Source: Jiella sonneratiae (GTDB lineage Bacteria; Pseudomonadota; Alphaproteobacteria; Rhizobiales; Rhizobiaceae). From it: a stretch of 64,000 bases of DNA. The position numbers and the translations under genes were made by a program. Location: contig NZ_JAFMPY010000014.1 in assembly GCF_017353515.1 (NCBI RefSeq), positions 1-64,000 on the forward strand, in the 5' to 3' direction. Each line of letters begins with the position of its first letter. The stretch's first letter is position 1. This document shows positions 25,250 through 32,765 of this stretch, one piece after another. The notes beneath the pieces are model-generated. The model was not told the origin of the DNA. It saw nothing but the letters and a program-made list of their open reading frames with translations, and ran no database searches.

Positions 25250-26787
25250 CCCGCCATCCGCATGCCGTTGCCCGCCCGGCCTGCCGCCGGCGCTTCGCCG
25301 GCACCGTGGGCGGCGGCGAGCAGCCGCTCCTCGGACATCGCCTGCCGCGGCACTTCGGCCGCGATCCGCCCGTCATAGAGGACGAGGCAGCGGGTGCTGA
25401 GCTGCACCAGTTCGGACAGTTCCGAGGAATAGAACAGGATGGCGCCGCCCTGGGCGGCGAAGCGCTGCATCATCGCGTAGATCGACTGCTTGGTGCCGAC
25501 GTCGACGCCGCGGGCGGGATCGAACAGCACGAGGATCTGCGCGCGGGTCATCAGCGCCCGGGCGAGCAGCACCTTCTGCTGGTTGCCGCCGGAAAGGTTG
25601 GCGACCTCGAAGTCGAGATAGCGCGGGGCAAGGGAGACCCGTTCGGCCGGTTCGGCGGACAGCCGGCGCTCGACCCGGCCGTTGACGAGCCGGGCCCAGC
25701 CGCGGTTGGCGAATTCCGGCAAGGCGATGTTGGCCGCCGCCGTCAGATTGCCGAAGATGCCCTCGGTCTTGCGCTCCTCCGGCACGAAGGCGATGCCGGG
25801 CGGCGTGCGCTGGGCCCGCAGCGGCGAGCCGAGGGCGGCGCGCTGGCCGCCGACGCGGATCTCGCCGCTGCCGAGGCGCGAGGCGCCGCCGAGAATACGG
25901 AAGAGTTCGTGCTGGCCCTGGCCCTCGAGCCCCGCGACGCCGATGATCTCGCCGGCACGCAGCGTCAGGTCGACGCCGCGCAAGAGCCCGCCCTTCAGGC
26001 CGCGCGCCTCGATCATCACCCTGCCGTCGGCCGGCGGGTCCGTGCGCGTCCGCCTTTCGTTCGCCGGGCCGCGGCCGACCATCATCGCGAAGATGCCGTT
26101 GTCGTCGACCCCTTCGAGATCGACCGTGCCGATGCTCTCGCCGTTGCGCAGCACCGTCGCCCGCTCGCAGATCTCGCGCACTTCGCTGAGGCGGTGCGAG
26201 ATGTAGAGGACGCCGACGCCCTCCGCCGTCACGCGGCGGATCTGCGCGAACAGCCATGTCGTATCGGGGAGCGCGGCCGTCGGCTCGTCGAGGATCAAAA
26301 GCCGGCTTGCATGGCCGAGGGCGCGGGCGATCTCGACGCGCTGGCGCTGGGCGAGCGTCAGGTCGGCGACGATGGCGGCGGGCCTGATGTCGGCGACGCC
26401 CCAGCGGTCGAGGATCGCCTGGGCGCGGCGCATGATGGCGGAGCGGCGCTCCGGCCAGTACCAGCGGCTCGACACCGCCGGCAGCAGCAGATTCTCCGCG
26501 ACGGTCAGCCGCGGCACGAGGCTGAGTTCCTGGAAGGCGGTCGACACGCCGGCCGCGCGCGCCTGGCCGATGGAGGTCGGCGCATAGTCGGCGCCGTCGA
26601 TCGCCCGCCGCCCCTCGTCGGGCCGGGCGACGCCGGACAGGAGCTTGACGAGGGTCGACTTCCCGGCGCCGTTTTCGCCGAGGACGGCATGGACCTCGCC
26701 GGGGCGGATCGCCATGCGCACGCCGCTGAGCGCGACGGTCGCTCCGTAGCGCTTGGTCAGGCCGTCGATCGACAGAAGTTCCGTCAC
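25246..26787 (-). CDS. CUT2 sugar ABC transporter ATPase (RbsA/MglA type, two nucleotide-binding domains)
   Basis: Product of 513 aa with two fused ABC domains. The N-terminal one has Walker A GENGAGKST and DEPTAALP, but its signature reads LTLAQRQRV rather than LSGGQ. The C-terminal one has a good signature (LSGGNQQKV), a degenerate Walker A (GLEGQGQHE) and a Walker B ending FDPARG in place of DEP. Asymmetry of this kind is normal in the family, though loss of the second glutamate is stronger than usual. First gene of the unit, with two operators at 26842-26876. Confidence 0.92.
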   Translation of the reverse strand: MTELLSIDGLTKRYGATVALSGVRMAIRPGEVHAVLGENGAGKSTLVKLLSGVARPDEGRRAIDGADYAPTSIGQARAAGVSTAFQELSLVPRLTVAENLLLPAVSSRWYWPERRSAIMRRAQAILDRWGVADIRPAAIVADLTLAQRQRVEIARALGHASRLLILDEPTAALPDTTWLFAQIRRVTAEGVGVLYISHRLSEVREICERATVLRNGESIGTVDLEGVDDNGIFAMMVGRGPANERRTRTDPPADGRVMIEARGLKGGLLRGVDLTLRAGEIIGVAGLEGQGQHELFRILGGASRLGSGEIRVGGQRAALGSPLRAQRTPPGIAFVPEERKTEGIFGNLTAAANIALPEFANRGWARLVNGRVERRLSAEPAERVSLAPRYLDFEVANLSGGNQQKVLLARALMTRAQILVLFDPARGVDVGTKQSIYAMMQRFAAQGGAILFYSSELSELVQLSTRCLVLYDGRIAAEVPRQAMSEERLLAAAHGAGEAPAAGRAGNGMRMAG

Positions 26788-26841
26788 CTGAGCCTCCCTT
26801 CTCAGACAACAGCCATCGCCCTTTTTCGGCGATGCTTGGGA

Positions 26842-26856
26842 TTAAAACGTTTCCAA
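26842..26856. promoter_or_regulatory. Secondary, imperfect LacI-family operator
   Basis: TTAAAACGTTTCCAA keeps the central AAACGTTT and the outer TT/AA of the perfect operator 21 bp away, with two mismatched pairs. The spacing of two helical turns centre to centre suggests cooperative binding. Confidence 0.5.
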
Positions 26857-26862
26857 GCGGAT

Positions 26863-26876
26863 TGGAAACGTTTCCA
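26863..26876. promoter_or_regulatory. LacI-family operator TGGAAACGTTTCCA before the ATPase gene
   Basis: A perfect 14-bp palindrome, same as at 23163-23176, 76 bp before the ATPase start. The regulator encoded at 19309-20346 is the probable binder. Confidence 0.75.
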
Positions 26877-27056
26877 CACCATACTGAAGCCGCCCCGATC
26901 GCCCTGTCAAGATCGCAGGAGTGGTGCTTGGAAAATTCGCGCGGCGACCGCCTGACCACCGCCGGAGGCGGCCGAAGCCCGCCTCCCCCGTCCATCCGGG
27001 GTCGGCTTCCGTTGGAGCTTGTCGCCGCCCCCCCGGGCCGACCCGCAGGCGGCGCC

Positions 27057-27833
27057 TCAGCCGGCCCCGGTGCCCGCCCGGTAACGCGCCAGCCAGCCGA
27101 GGCCGGCCTCCGTCGTCCCCCGCGGCCGGTATTCCGCCCCGAAGGCGGCGTCGTAGCCGAGCCCCGCGAGCGCCGGCAGCAGCCGGTCGTAGGCGACCTC
27201 GCCCTCGTCGGGCTCGGCGCGCGACGGCACCGCGGCGAACTGCACATGGCCGACCATCGCGCGATGGGCCTTGAAGCGTTCGATGAGATCGCCGCCGGTG
27301 ATCTGCAGGTGGTAGCAGTCGAACATGATCTTCAGCTCGGGCCGGCCGAGCCGCTCCACCGTCGCCGCCGCCTTGTCGAGGCCGATCAGGAAATAGCCCG
27401 GGGCGTCGCGCGGGTTGAGCGGCTCGATCAGCACGGTCATGTCCGCGTCGCGGGCAAGGTCGCAGGCATAGGTCAGATTGGCGTCGAAGACCTCGGCGGC
27501 GCGCGGATCGGCGGTCTTGCCGGCCATCACGTGCACGGCCCTCGCCCCGATCGCCGCGCCGTAGTCGAAGGCCTCGTCGATCGCCGCCCGCGCCTCGGCC
27601 TCGCGCCCCGGCACCGCGGCGAGGCCGAAGTCGCCCGGCTGCGATCCCTTGCGCGTGTTGAGACCGAGCATCGGCAGGCCGGTCTCGGCCAGGGCGCCCC
27701 GCACCGCCTCGCGGTCCTCGCCGTAGGGCCAGTGGCATTCGACGGCGTCGAACCCCGCCGCCTTGGCGCGGCGGATCGCTTCGGCGAGCGGCATTTGCGT
27801 CCAGAGAAAGCCGAGATTGGCGGAAAACCGCAT
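27057..27833 (-). CDS. otnI: 2-oxo-tetronate isomerase (hydroxypyruvate isomerase family)
   Basis: Product of 258 aa, TIM barrel of the hydroxypyruvate isomerase / AP endonuclease 2 family. Typical blocks are MRFSANLGFLW, NTRKG, HVMAGK, IEPLN and MFDCYHLQ; the glutamates in IEPLN and AEYRP are expected metal ligands. Family knowledge: OtnI isomerises 2-oxo-tetronate to 3-oxo-tetronate, the substrate of OtnK. The gene is 3 bp after the otnC-like gene and two genes after the otnK-like gene, which favours this role over plain hydroxypyruvate isomerase. A decarboxylase of the D-apionate pathway belongs to a related fold and cannot be excluded. Confidence 0.78.
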   Translation of the reverse strand: MRFSANLGFLWTQMPLAEAIRRAKAAGFDAVECHWPYGEDREAVRGALAETGLPMLGLNTRKGSQPGDFGLAAVPGREAEARAAIDEAFDYGAAIGARAVHVMAGKTADPRAAEVFDANLTYACDLARDADMTVLIEPLNPRDAPGYFLIGLDKAAATVERLGRPELKIMFDCYHLQITGGDLIERFKAHRAMVGHVQFAAVPSRAEPDEGEVAYDRLLPALAGLGYDAAFGAEYRPRGTTEAGLGWLARYRAGTGAG

Positions 27834-27836
27834 GGT

Positions 27837-28484
27837 TCACTCCCATTCCACGTCGAATTTCTTGACCACCCGGCCGATTTCCTCGGCCGAGAGCAGGCGC
27901 GGCCCGAGGCCCCGCGTCAACAGCGCCAGCCGCGCCGTCGCCTCGAGTTCCTCGACGGCGTTGACCGCCGAGACGAGATCCTTGCCCGCGACCACCGGCC
28001 CGTGATTGGCCAGCATCACCGCCGAGCGCTTGCCCGCCAGCCCGCGGATCGCCTCCCCCATCGCCGGATCGCCGGGCACGAAGAACGGCAGGAGCTTGAC
28101 CCTGCCGAGCTGCATGATCGCGTAAGGGGTCAGCGGCGGCAGCATGTCGTCGGGATCGACGTCCGGCATCATCGACAGGGCGACCGAATGGGCCGAGTGG
28201 AGATGGACGACGGCGCCGGCCGTCGAGCGCGTCTCGTAGAAGGCCCGGTGCAGCGGCACTTCCTTGGTCGGTCTGTCGCCCTCGACCAGCCTACCCGCCG
28301 CGTCGAGCCGGCTCAGCCTTGCGGGATCGAGATTGCCGAAGGACGATCCCGTCGGCGTCACCAGCGCGCCGCCGTCCTCGAGGCGCACCGAGACGTTGCC
28401 GGTCGAGCCGTGGGTGAGGCCGCGCTCGAAGAGCGAGCGGGCGAATTCGCAGATCGCCTCGCGCAGACGCGTCGTTTCGCTCAT
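27837..28484 (-). CDS. otnC: 3-oxo-tetronate 4-phosphate decarboxylase (class II aldolase/adducin fold)
   Basis: Product of 215 aa of the class II aldolase/adducin family. Metal-binding histidines are in VHLHSAHS and further on NHGPV; a phosphate-binding pattern HGSTGNVSVR is at the N-terminus, with the acidic residue in TKEVPLH. OtnC-type enzymes decarboxylate 3-oxo-tetronate 4-phosphate to dihydroxyacetone phosphate and CO2. The start overlaps the kinase stop by 4 bp (ATGA), so kinase and decarboxylase are translated together. Fuculose-phosphate aldolases are close relatives; context decides for OtnC. Confidence 0.8.
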   Translation of the reverse strand: MSETTRLREAICEFARSLFERGLTHGSTGNVSVRLEDGGALVTPTGSSFGNLDPARLSRLDAAGRLVEGDRPTKEVPLHRAFYETRSTAGAVVHLHSAHSVALSMMPDVDPDDMLPPLTPYAIMQLGRVKLLPFFVPGDPAMGEAIRGLAGKRSAVMLANHGPVVAGKDLVSAVNAVEELEATARLALLTRGLGPRLLSAEEIGRVVKKFDVEWE

Positions 28485-29743
28485 TCGGGCCTCCGCTTCA
28501 GGACGGCGAGCGCCTCGGCGAAGAAGGTCTCGGTGCCGAAGTTCCCGGATTTCAAAGTCAGCCACAGCGGCCGGTCGCTGGCCTTGAGGGCAGGCACGCC
28601 CGGCGCGATCTCCGGGCCGATCTGCAGCGCCTCGAGGCCGAGGCCCTCGACCACGGCGCCGGAGGTCTCGCCGCCGGCGACGACGAGGCGGGTGACGCCG
28701 GCCTCCGTCAGGAGCCGCGCGGTCTCGGCGAAGAAGCCCTCCACCGCGGCGGCGACGCGCTCCTTGCCGTGCCGCTGCTGCGCCGCCTTCACCCGTTCCG
28801 GATCGGCGGAGGAATAGATCAGCGGCGCGGCCTTCGAGGCCGCGGACGCTGCCCAGTCGGCGACCTCCGCGGGCGTCTCGTCGCCGGCAAGCAGCCGGTC
28901 GGCGTCGATCTCCAGGGCCGGATGGTCGGCCCGGTAGCGCTCGACCTGGGCGCGGGTCATCGTCGAGCAGGAGCCGGAGAGGATCGCCGCCAGCCCGCCG
29001 TCGCCGCACCATGCGGTCTTTCGCCCGGCGAGCGTCTCGCGGTCGAGGAAGTTCGCCGGCAGGCCGAGCGCGATGCCCGAGCCGCCGGTGACGAGCGCGA
29101 GATCGCGCACCGCCGCCCCGATCGCCAGGAGATCCTCGTCGCGGATCGCGTCGACGACGACGACCGGCCGCCCGGCCTCCGCCTCGCGGGCGATGCCGGC
29201 GCGGATCGCCTCGGCACCGGAAAACACCGTTTCGGCCGCGACGTGGCCGACCCCCTGGCGCGTCTGCGGCGCCAGCCAGCGGCGCAGGTCCGCGTCGGTC
29301 ATCGGCGTCAGCGGATGGTTCTCCATGCCGCTTTCGCTGAGCAGCCTGTCCTTCACGAAGAGATGGCCCTGGTAGATGCTGCGGCCGGTGGCGGGAAACG
29401 CCGGACAGACGATCGTCGCGGCGGCGCCGAGGCGGTGCATCAGGGCGTCGATGACCGGGCCGATGTTGCCGTCCGGCGTCGAATCGAAGGTCGAGCAATA
29501 TTTGAACAGGAACTGCCGGCAGCCCTCAGCGACCAGCCAGTCGAGGGCCTGCAGCGATTTCGCCACGGCGTCCGCGACCGGGATCGTCCGGGATTTCAGC
29601 GCGACGACCCCGGCCTCCACCTGCGGGTCACAGGGTCCGTGCGGGACCCCGCAATACTGGACCACCCGCATTCCGCCCTTGGCGAGGGTGTTGGCGAGAT
29701 CCGACGAGCCGGTGAAATCGTCGCCGATGCAGCCGAGAAGCAT
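28481..29743 (-). CDS. otnK: 3-oxo-tetronate kinase (DUF1537 / four-carbon acid sugar kinase family)
   Basis: Product of 420 aa of the four-carbon acid sugar kinase family. The N-terminal domain begins LLGCIGDDFTGSSDLANTL, and the C-terminal nucleotide domain carries VAGGETSGAVVE and GPEIAPGVP, both family hallmarks. It phosphorylates a four-carbon (or branched) keto-acid with ATP. The start at 29743 follows CAGGAGGTGGTC. OtnK and the 3-oxo-isoapionate kinase OiaK are paralogues; the lactonase-like gene upstream makes the second possible. Confidence 0.82.
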   Translation of the reverse strand: MLLGCIGDDFTGSSDLANTLAKGGMRVVQYCGVPHGPCDPQVEAGVVALKSRTIPVADAVAKSLQALDWLVAEGCRQFLFKYCSTFDSTPDGNIGPVIDALMHRLGAAATIVCPAFPATGRSIYQGHLFVKDRLLSESGMENHPLTPMTDADLRRWLAPQTRQGVGHVAAETVFSGAEAIRAGIAREAEAGRPVVVVDAIRDEDLLAIGAAVRDLALVTGGSGIALGLPANFLDRETLAGRKTAWCGDGGLAAILSGSCSTMTRAQVERYRADHPALEIDADRLLAGDETPAEVADWAASAASKAAPLIYSSADPERVKAAQQRHGKERVAAAVEGFFAETARLLTEAGVTRLVVAGGETSGAVVEGLGLEALQIGPEIAPGVPALKASDRPLWLTLKSGNFGTETFFAEALAVLKRRPE

Positions 29744-29774
29744 GACCACCTCCTGCGGTTCCTTTCGAGTGTCC

Positions 29775-31721
29775 TCACCCCGGCGATTGTAGGAACAGCC
29801 GGGCGACGGCGTAGGCGCCGAGCGAGAGTTCCGTGCCCGAGGCGGGTGCGAGCCCGTCGAGGAAGGCGGGATCGCCGCATGCCGCGACGAAGCCCTCCGC
29901 ATCGAGCTGCTTCGCCGCGACGAGCTTTGCCGGCAAACCGACCGTCTGGGCCTGCGGCGTGAGATTGGCGATCAGCATCTCGATGCCGTCTGGCCCCGCC
30001 GCCGCGACGGCGAGGACGCGCGCCGGGTCGTCGACGCCGACGGCATGGAGCCGGCGGCCGGCGAGCCGGGCGAGCGCCCGCTCCACGTGGAACACCGGGA
30101 AGACCCCGCCCGCCGCGTCGAAATGCGGCTGCGGCCAGTCCTGCGGCGTCGCGACGACGCCCTGGGCGCCCGTCGTCCCACCGAAGGCCACCGCTTCGAG
30201 GCCCTCTTCGGCCATGACGGCATAATAGCCAAGGGTGAAGGCGACGCCGATCAGGCCGCGCTGGCGCGGATCGTTGCGGTTCATCGCCTGGCGGATGTTG
30301 CCGGGGTTCTCCATCGGCGCGGCGCCATAGGGGTTGAGCCGCATGCCGATGGCGCTCGGCCCCGCCACGACCGGCCTGTCCCCTGCGATCGCCCGGGCGC
30401 TGCGGGCGACGTAGGGCAAGGCTTCGAGGCTCTCGAACACCGTCCGGTCGTCGCCGGCGTGGACGATCGCCGCGGTGGTGAAGCCGACGAGGTCGAGATC
30501 GTCCAGCGGCGGCCGCTTGCGGTTCAGTTCGGTGAAGAAGGAGAACATCCCGCCGCCGATCCGCGCCTTGGGAAAGGCCGAACGCGCCGCGCGGTAGAGC
30601 GCGTCGAGGGGCGCTGCCGGCGGCCAGGGGCTGCCGGGCAGCGTTCCCTTCATGTCGGCGGCGGGCGACACCCGCACCACCGCGAAGGGATCGCCGATCT
30701 CCGCCGCCTGCCGGCCGATGCCGGCGAGCTCCCCGGCGAAGTCCTCCACCTCGGCGACCACCAGGTCGAGCCAGGCCTCGGCGCCGATCCGCCGGGCGAT
30801 GTCCGCCGCGGCCGCGAGTTCGGCGGCGCCGCAGGCGCGCGGATCGTGGTGATAGACGAGAAAGGCCGGCTGCAGCGTCGCCAGCGTCTCGACGACGCCT
30901 TCGGTCGCCGCGATCTCGCCCGCCTGAAGGCCGATCCCGAGCCGCGGCGCAGGCCCCGCCTCGCCGTCGAGCGCAATCCGGACCGGGCCGGCGGCCCCGC
31001 CCGAGGCGGTGCTCTCGGCCTCGCCTTCGATGCCGATCGTCACCGTCTGGTCGAGGACGTCGGCCGGCGTCAGCCTGTAGGGCCACGGCAAGCCGAGGGG
31101 GCGGACATAGGTCTTGTAGGAGGCGTCGGTCCAGTTCCTCTGGTCTTCCATCTCGAAGGTGTCGCCCTCCATCCGGCAGACGACCTTGAGACCCGGCACC
31201 GGCTCGTGGGTGAGCGCGCGAAGATCCATCATCGGCTGCAGGGGATCGATGATCTCGGGAAACCGCCCATCCTCGATGCTGCCGTCGACATGCTCGATGG
31301 TCACCTTCGATCCGGCGACGCCCTTGACGGGGTGGAGGACGACGAAGCCGGTGCGGTTGGTGACGAACGCGCCCTCCGCGCTGCCCCTGCCGCGAAACGT
31401 CACGGAGCGCGGCGTCCCGACGATCTCGGCGCGATAGCGAAAGCCCCGGCCCGGTTCGCCCGCCCTCGCCTCGTAGCGCACGGCGAAGGTCTCGCCGTCC
31501 TCCTCGACCGAAAGATCGGTGATCGAGGCGTTGTAGGTGCCCCAGTTCTCGTCGCGGACGATGAAGGACACCGCCCGGATGATCTCGATGCCGTCATGGC
31601 GGATGGCGCGCAGATTGCCGGCGTCGAGTTCGGCCGAGAGCCTGCCGGCGCGCAGCAGGCGCGGCGGGGCGACGATCTCCTCGGTGCCGGTCAGCCGCAC
31701 CGCAAGGCTCGGTTCCTGCAT
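29775..31721 (-). CDS. apnL: D-apionate-lactonase-like protein (ApnL family)
   Basis: Product of 648 aa without signal peptide. A beta-rich N-terminal half contains NRTGFVVLHP and GDTFEMEDQRNWTDASYKTY, which I recognise as conserved in the D-apionate lactonase (ApnL) family; the second half (about 270-640) looks like a TIM barrel (YHHDPR, GGGMFSFFTELNR, HAGDDRTVFESLEALPYV). ApnL opens D-apiono-lactone to D-apionate. Here it heads the oxo-tetronate genes and follows the CUT2 importer, so a plant-derived sugar lactone is a sensible substrate. The apionate oxidoisomerase expected for a full apiose route is not seen in the window. Start ATG 31721 follows GAGGACATC. Confidence 0.65.
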   Translation of the reverse strand: MQEPSLAVRLTGTEEIVAPPRLLRAGRLSAELDAGNLRAIRHDGIEIIRAVSFIVRDENWGTYNASITDLSVEEDGETFAVRYEARAGEPGRGFRYRAEIVGTPRSVTFRGRGSAEGAFVTNRTGFVVLHPVKGVAGSKVTIEHVDGSIEDGRFPEIIDPLQPMMDLRALTHEPVPGLKVVCRMEGDTFEMEDQRNWTDASYKTYVRPLGLPWPYRLTPADVLDQTVTIGIEGEAESTASGGAAGPVRIALDGEAGPAPRLGIGLQAGEIAATEGVVETLATLQPAFLVYHHDPRACGAAELAAAADIARRIGAEAWLDLVVAEVEDFAGELAGIGRQAAEIGDPFAVVRVSPAADMKGTLPGSPWPPAAPLDALYRAARSAFPKARIGGGMFSFFTELNRKRPPLDDLDLVGFTTAAIVHAGDDRTVFESLEALPYVARSARAIAGDRPVVAGPSAIGMRLNPYGAAPMENPGNIRQAMNRNDPRQRGLIGVAFTLGYYAVMAEEGLEAVAFGGTTGAQGVVATPQDWPQPHFDAAGGVFPVFHVERALARLAGRRLHAVGVDDPARVLAVAAAGPDGIEMLIANLTPQAQTVGLPAKLVAAKQLDAEGFVAACGDPAFLDGLAPASGTELSLGAYAVARLFLQSPG

Positions 31722-31751
31722 GATGTCCTCCCGTCGTCGTTCTTCGTCGCG

Positions 31752-32765
31752 TCAGCGGTCGGTGCGGCTGCTCACCAGCCGTTCCACCAGGAGCGCCAGG
31801 ATGATGATCGAGCCGATCGCCGAGCCCTGCCAGAACGGCGAGACGCCCATGAGATTGAGCCCGTTGCGGATCATCACCATGATCAGGACGCCGATCAGCG
31901 TGCCGATGATCGAGCCGCGGCCGCCGTAGAGGCTGGCGCCGCCGATGACGACGGCGGCGATCGCGTCGAGTTCCATGAGGTTGCCCGCCAGCGGATCGGC
32001 CGAGAGGATCTGGGCGATCGAGAAGGTGATCGCCACCGCCGAGAATGCCCCCGAGACGACGTAGGGCAGGATCGAATAGAACAGGACGTTCAGCCCGGCG
32101 GCGCGCGCCGCCTCCTTGTTCGAGCCGATCGCGTAGATCGTCCGTCCGCCCTTGGTGTAGGTGAGGTAGAGCCAGGCGAGGAGATACATCACGCCGAGGA
32201 AGAAGACGTTCGACGGAATGCCGAGGATCGAGGCGTAGACGATGTCGGAGAGGTTCGACGGGATGCCGGAGATCGCCGTCTGGCCGGACAGGATGTAGGC
32301 GAGGCTTCGTCCGATCGCCATGACGCCGAGGGTCACCACGAAGGCGGCGAGGCCGAAATAGGCGACGAGGATGCCGGAGATCAGCCCGATGCCCGCGCCG
32401 GCGAGGACGGCGGTGAGGATCGCCACCGGGATCGGATAGTCCTTCAGCGTCAGCCCCAGCACGATGCCGGTGAGGCCGGCCACCGAGCCGACCGACAGGT
32501 CGATGCCGCCGGTGAGGATGACGAAGGTCATGCCGATGGCGACGAGGCCGATCACCACCGACTGGTCGAGGATGTTGAAGACGTTGGTCTTGGTCAGGAA
32601 GTAGGGCGAGGCGAGCGACAGCGCGACGGCGATCAGGAGCGCCAGACCCAGCATCCGGAACTCCAGCCGCGTGAAGATCCGCGTTGCGATCGACGCGGCA
32701 CCGTTCGGCGCGGCGCGCGACGGGCTCTGCTCGGCCATGGTGGCCGGTTTGGCTCGTTCAAGCAT
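31752..32765 (-). CDS. CUT2 sugar ABC transporter permease (RbsC type)
   Basis: Product of up to 337 aa with eight or more membrane segments, including FVILTGGIDLSVGSVAGL and GGASLYGGRGSIIGT, both standard for ribose-type permeases. The only permease gene of this locus, so it probably forms a homodimer. The first start (32765) overlaps the ATPase gene by 8 bp; ATG 32738 is an alternative that trims nine residues. Confidence 0.92.
   Translation of the reverse strand: MLERAKPATMAEQSPSRAAPNGAASIATRIFTRLEFRMLGLALLIAVALSLASPYFLTKTNVFNILDQSVVIGLVAIGMTFVILTGGIDLSVGSVAGLTGIVLGLTLKDYPIPVAILTAVLAGAGIGLISGILVAYFGLAAFVVTLGVMAIGRSLAYILSGQTAISGIPSNLSDIVYASILGIPSNVFFLGVMYLLAWLYLTYTKGGRTIYAIGSNKEAARAAGLNVLFYSILPYVVSGAFSAVAITFSIAQILSADPLAGNLMELDAIAAVVIGGASLYGGRGSIIGTLIGVLIMVMIRNGLNLMGVSPFWQGSAIGSIIILALLVERLVSSRTDR

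Noticed and set aside
26842-26876. Inverted repeats read as a terminator of the ATPase-side transcript
   Set aside because: The perfect AAACGTTT-centred palindromes stand before a start codon and recur before the binding-protein gene, which fits operators, not terminators.
27057-27833. Assignment as plain hydroxypyruvate isomerase
   Set aside because: The adjacency to OtnK- and OtnC-like genes favours the oxo-tetronate isomerase role.
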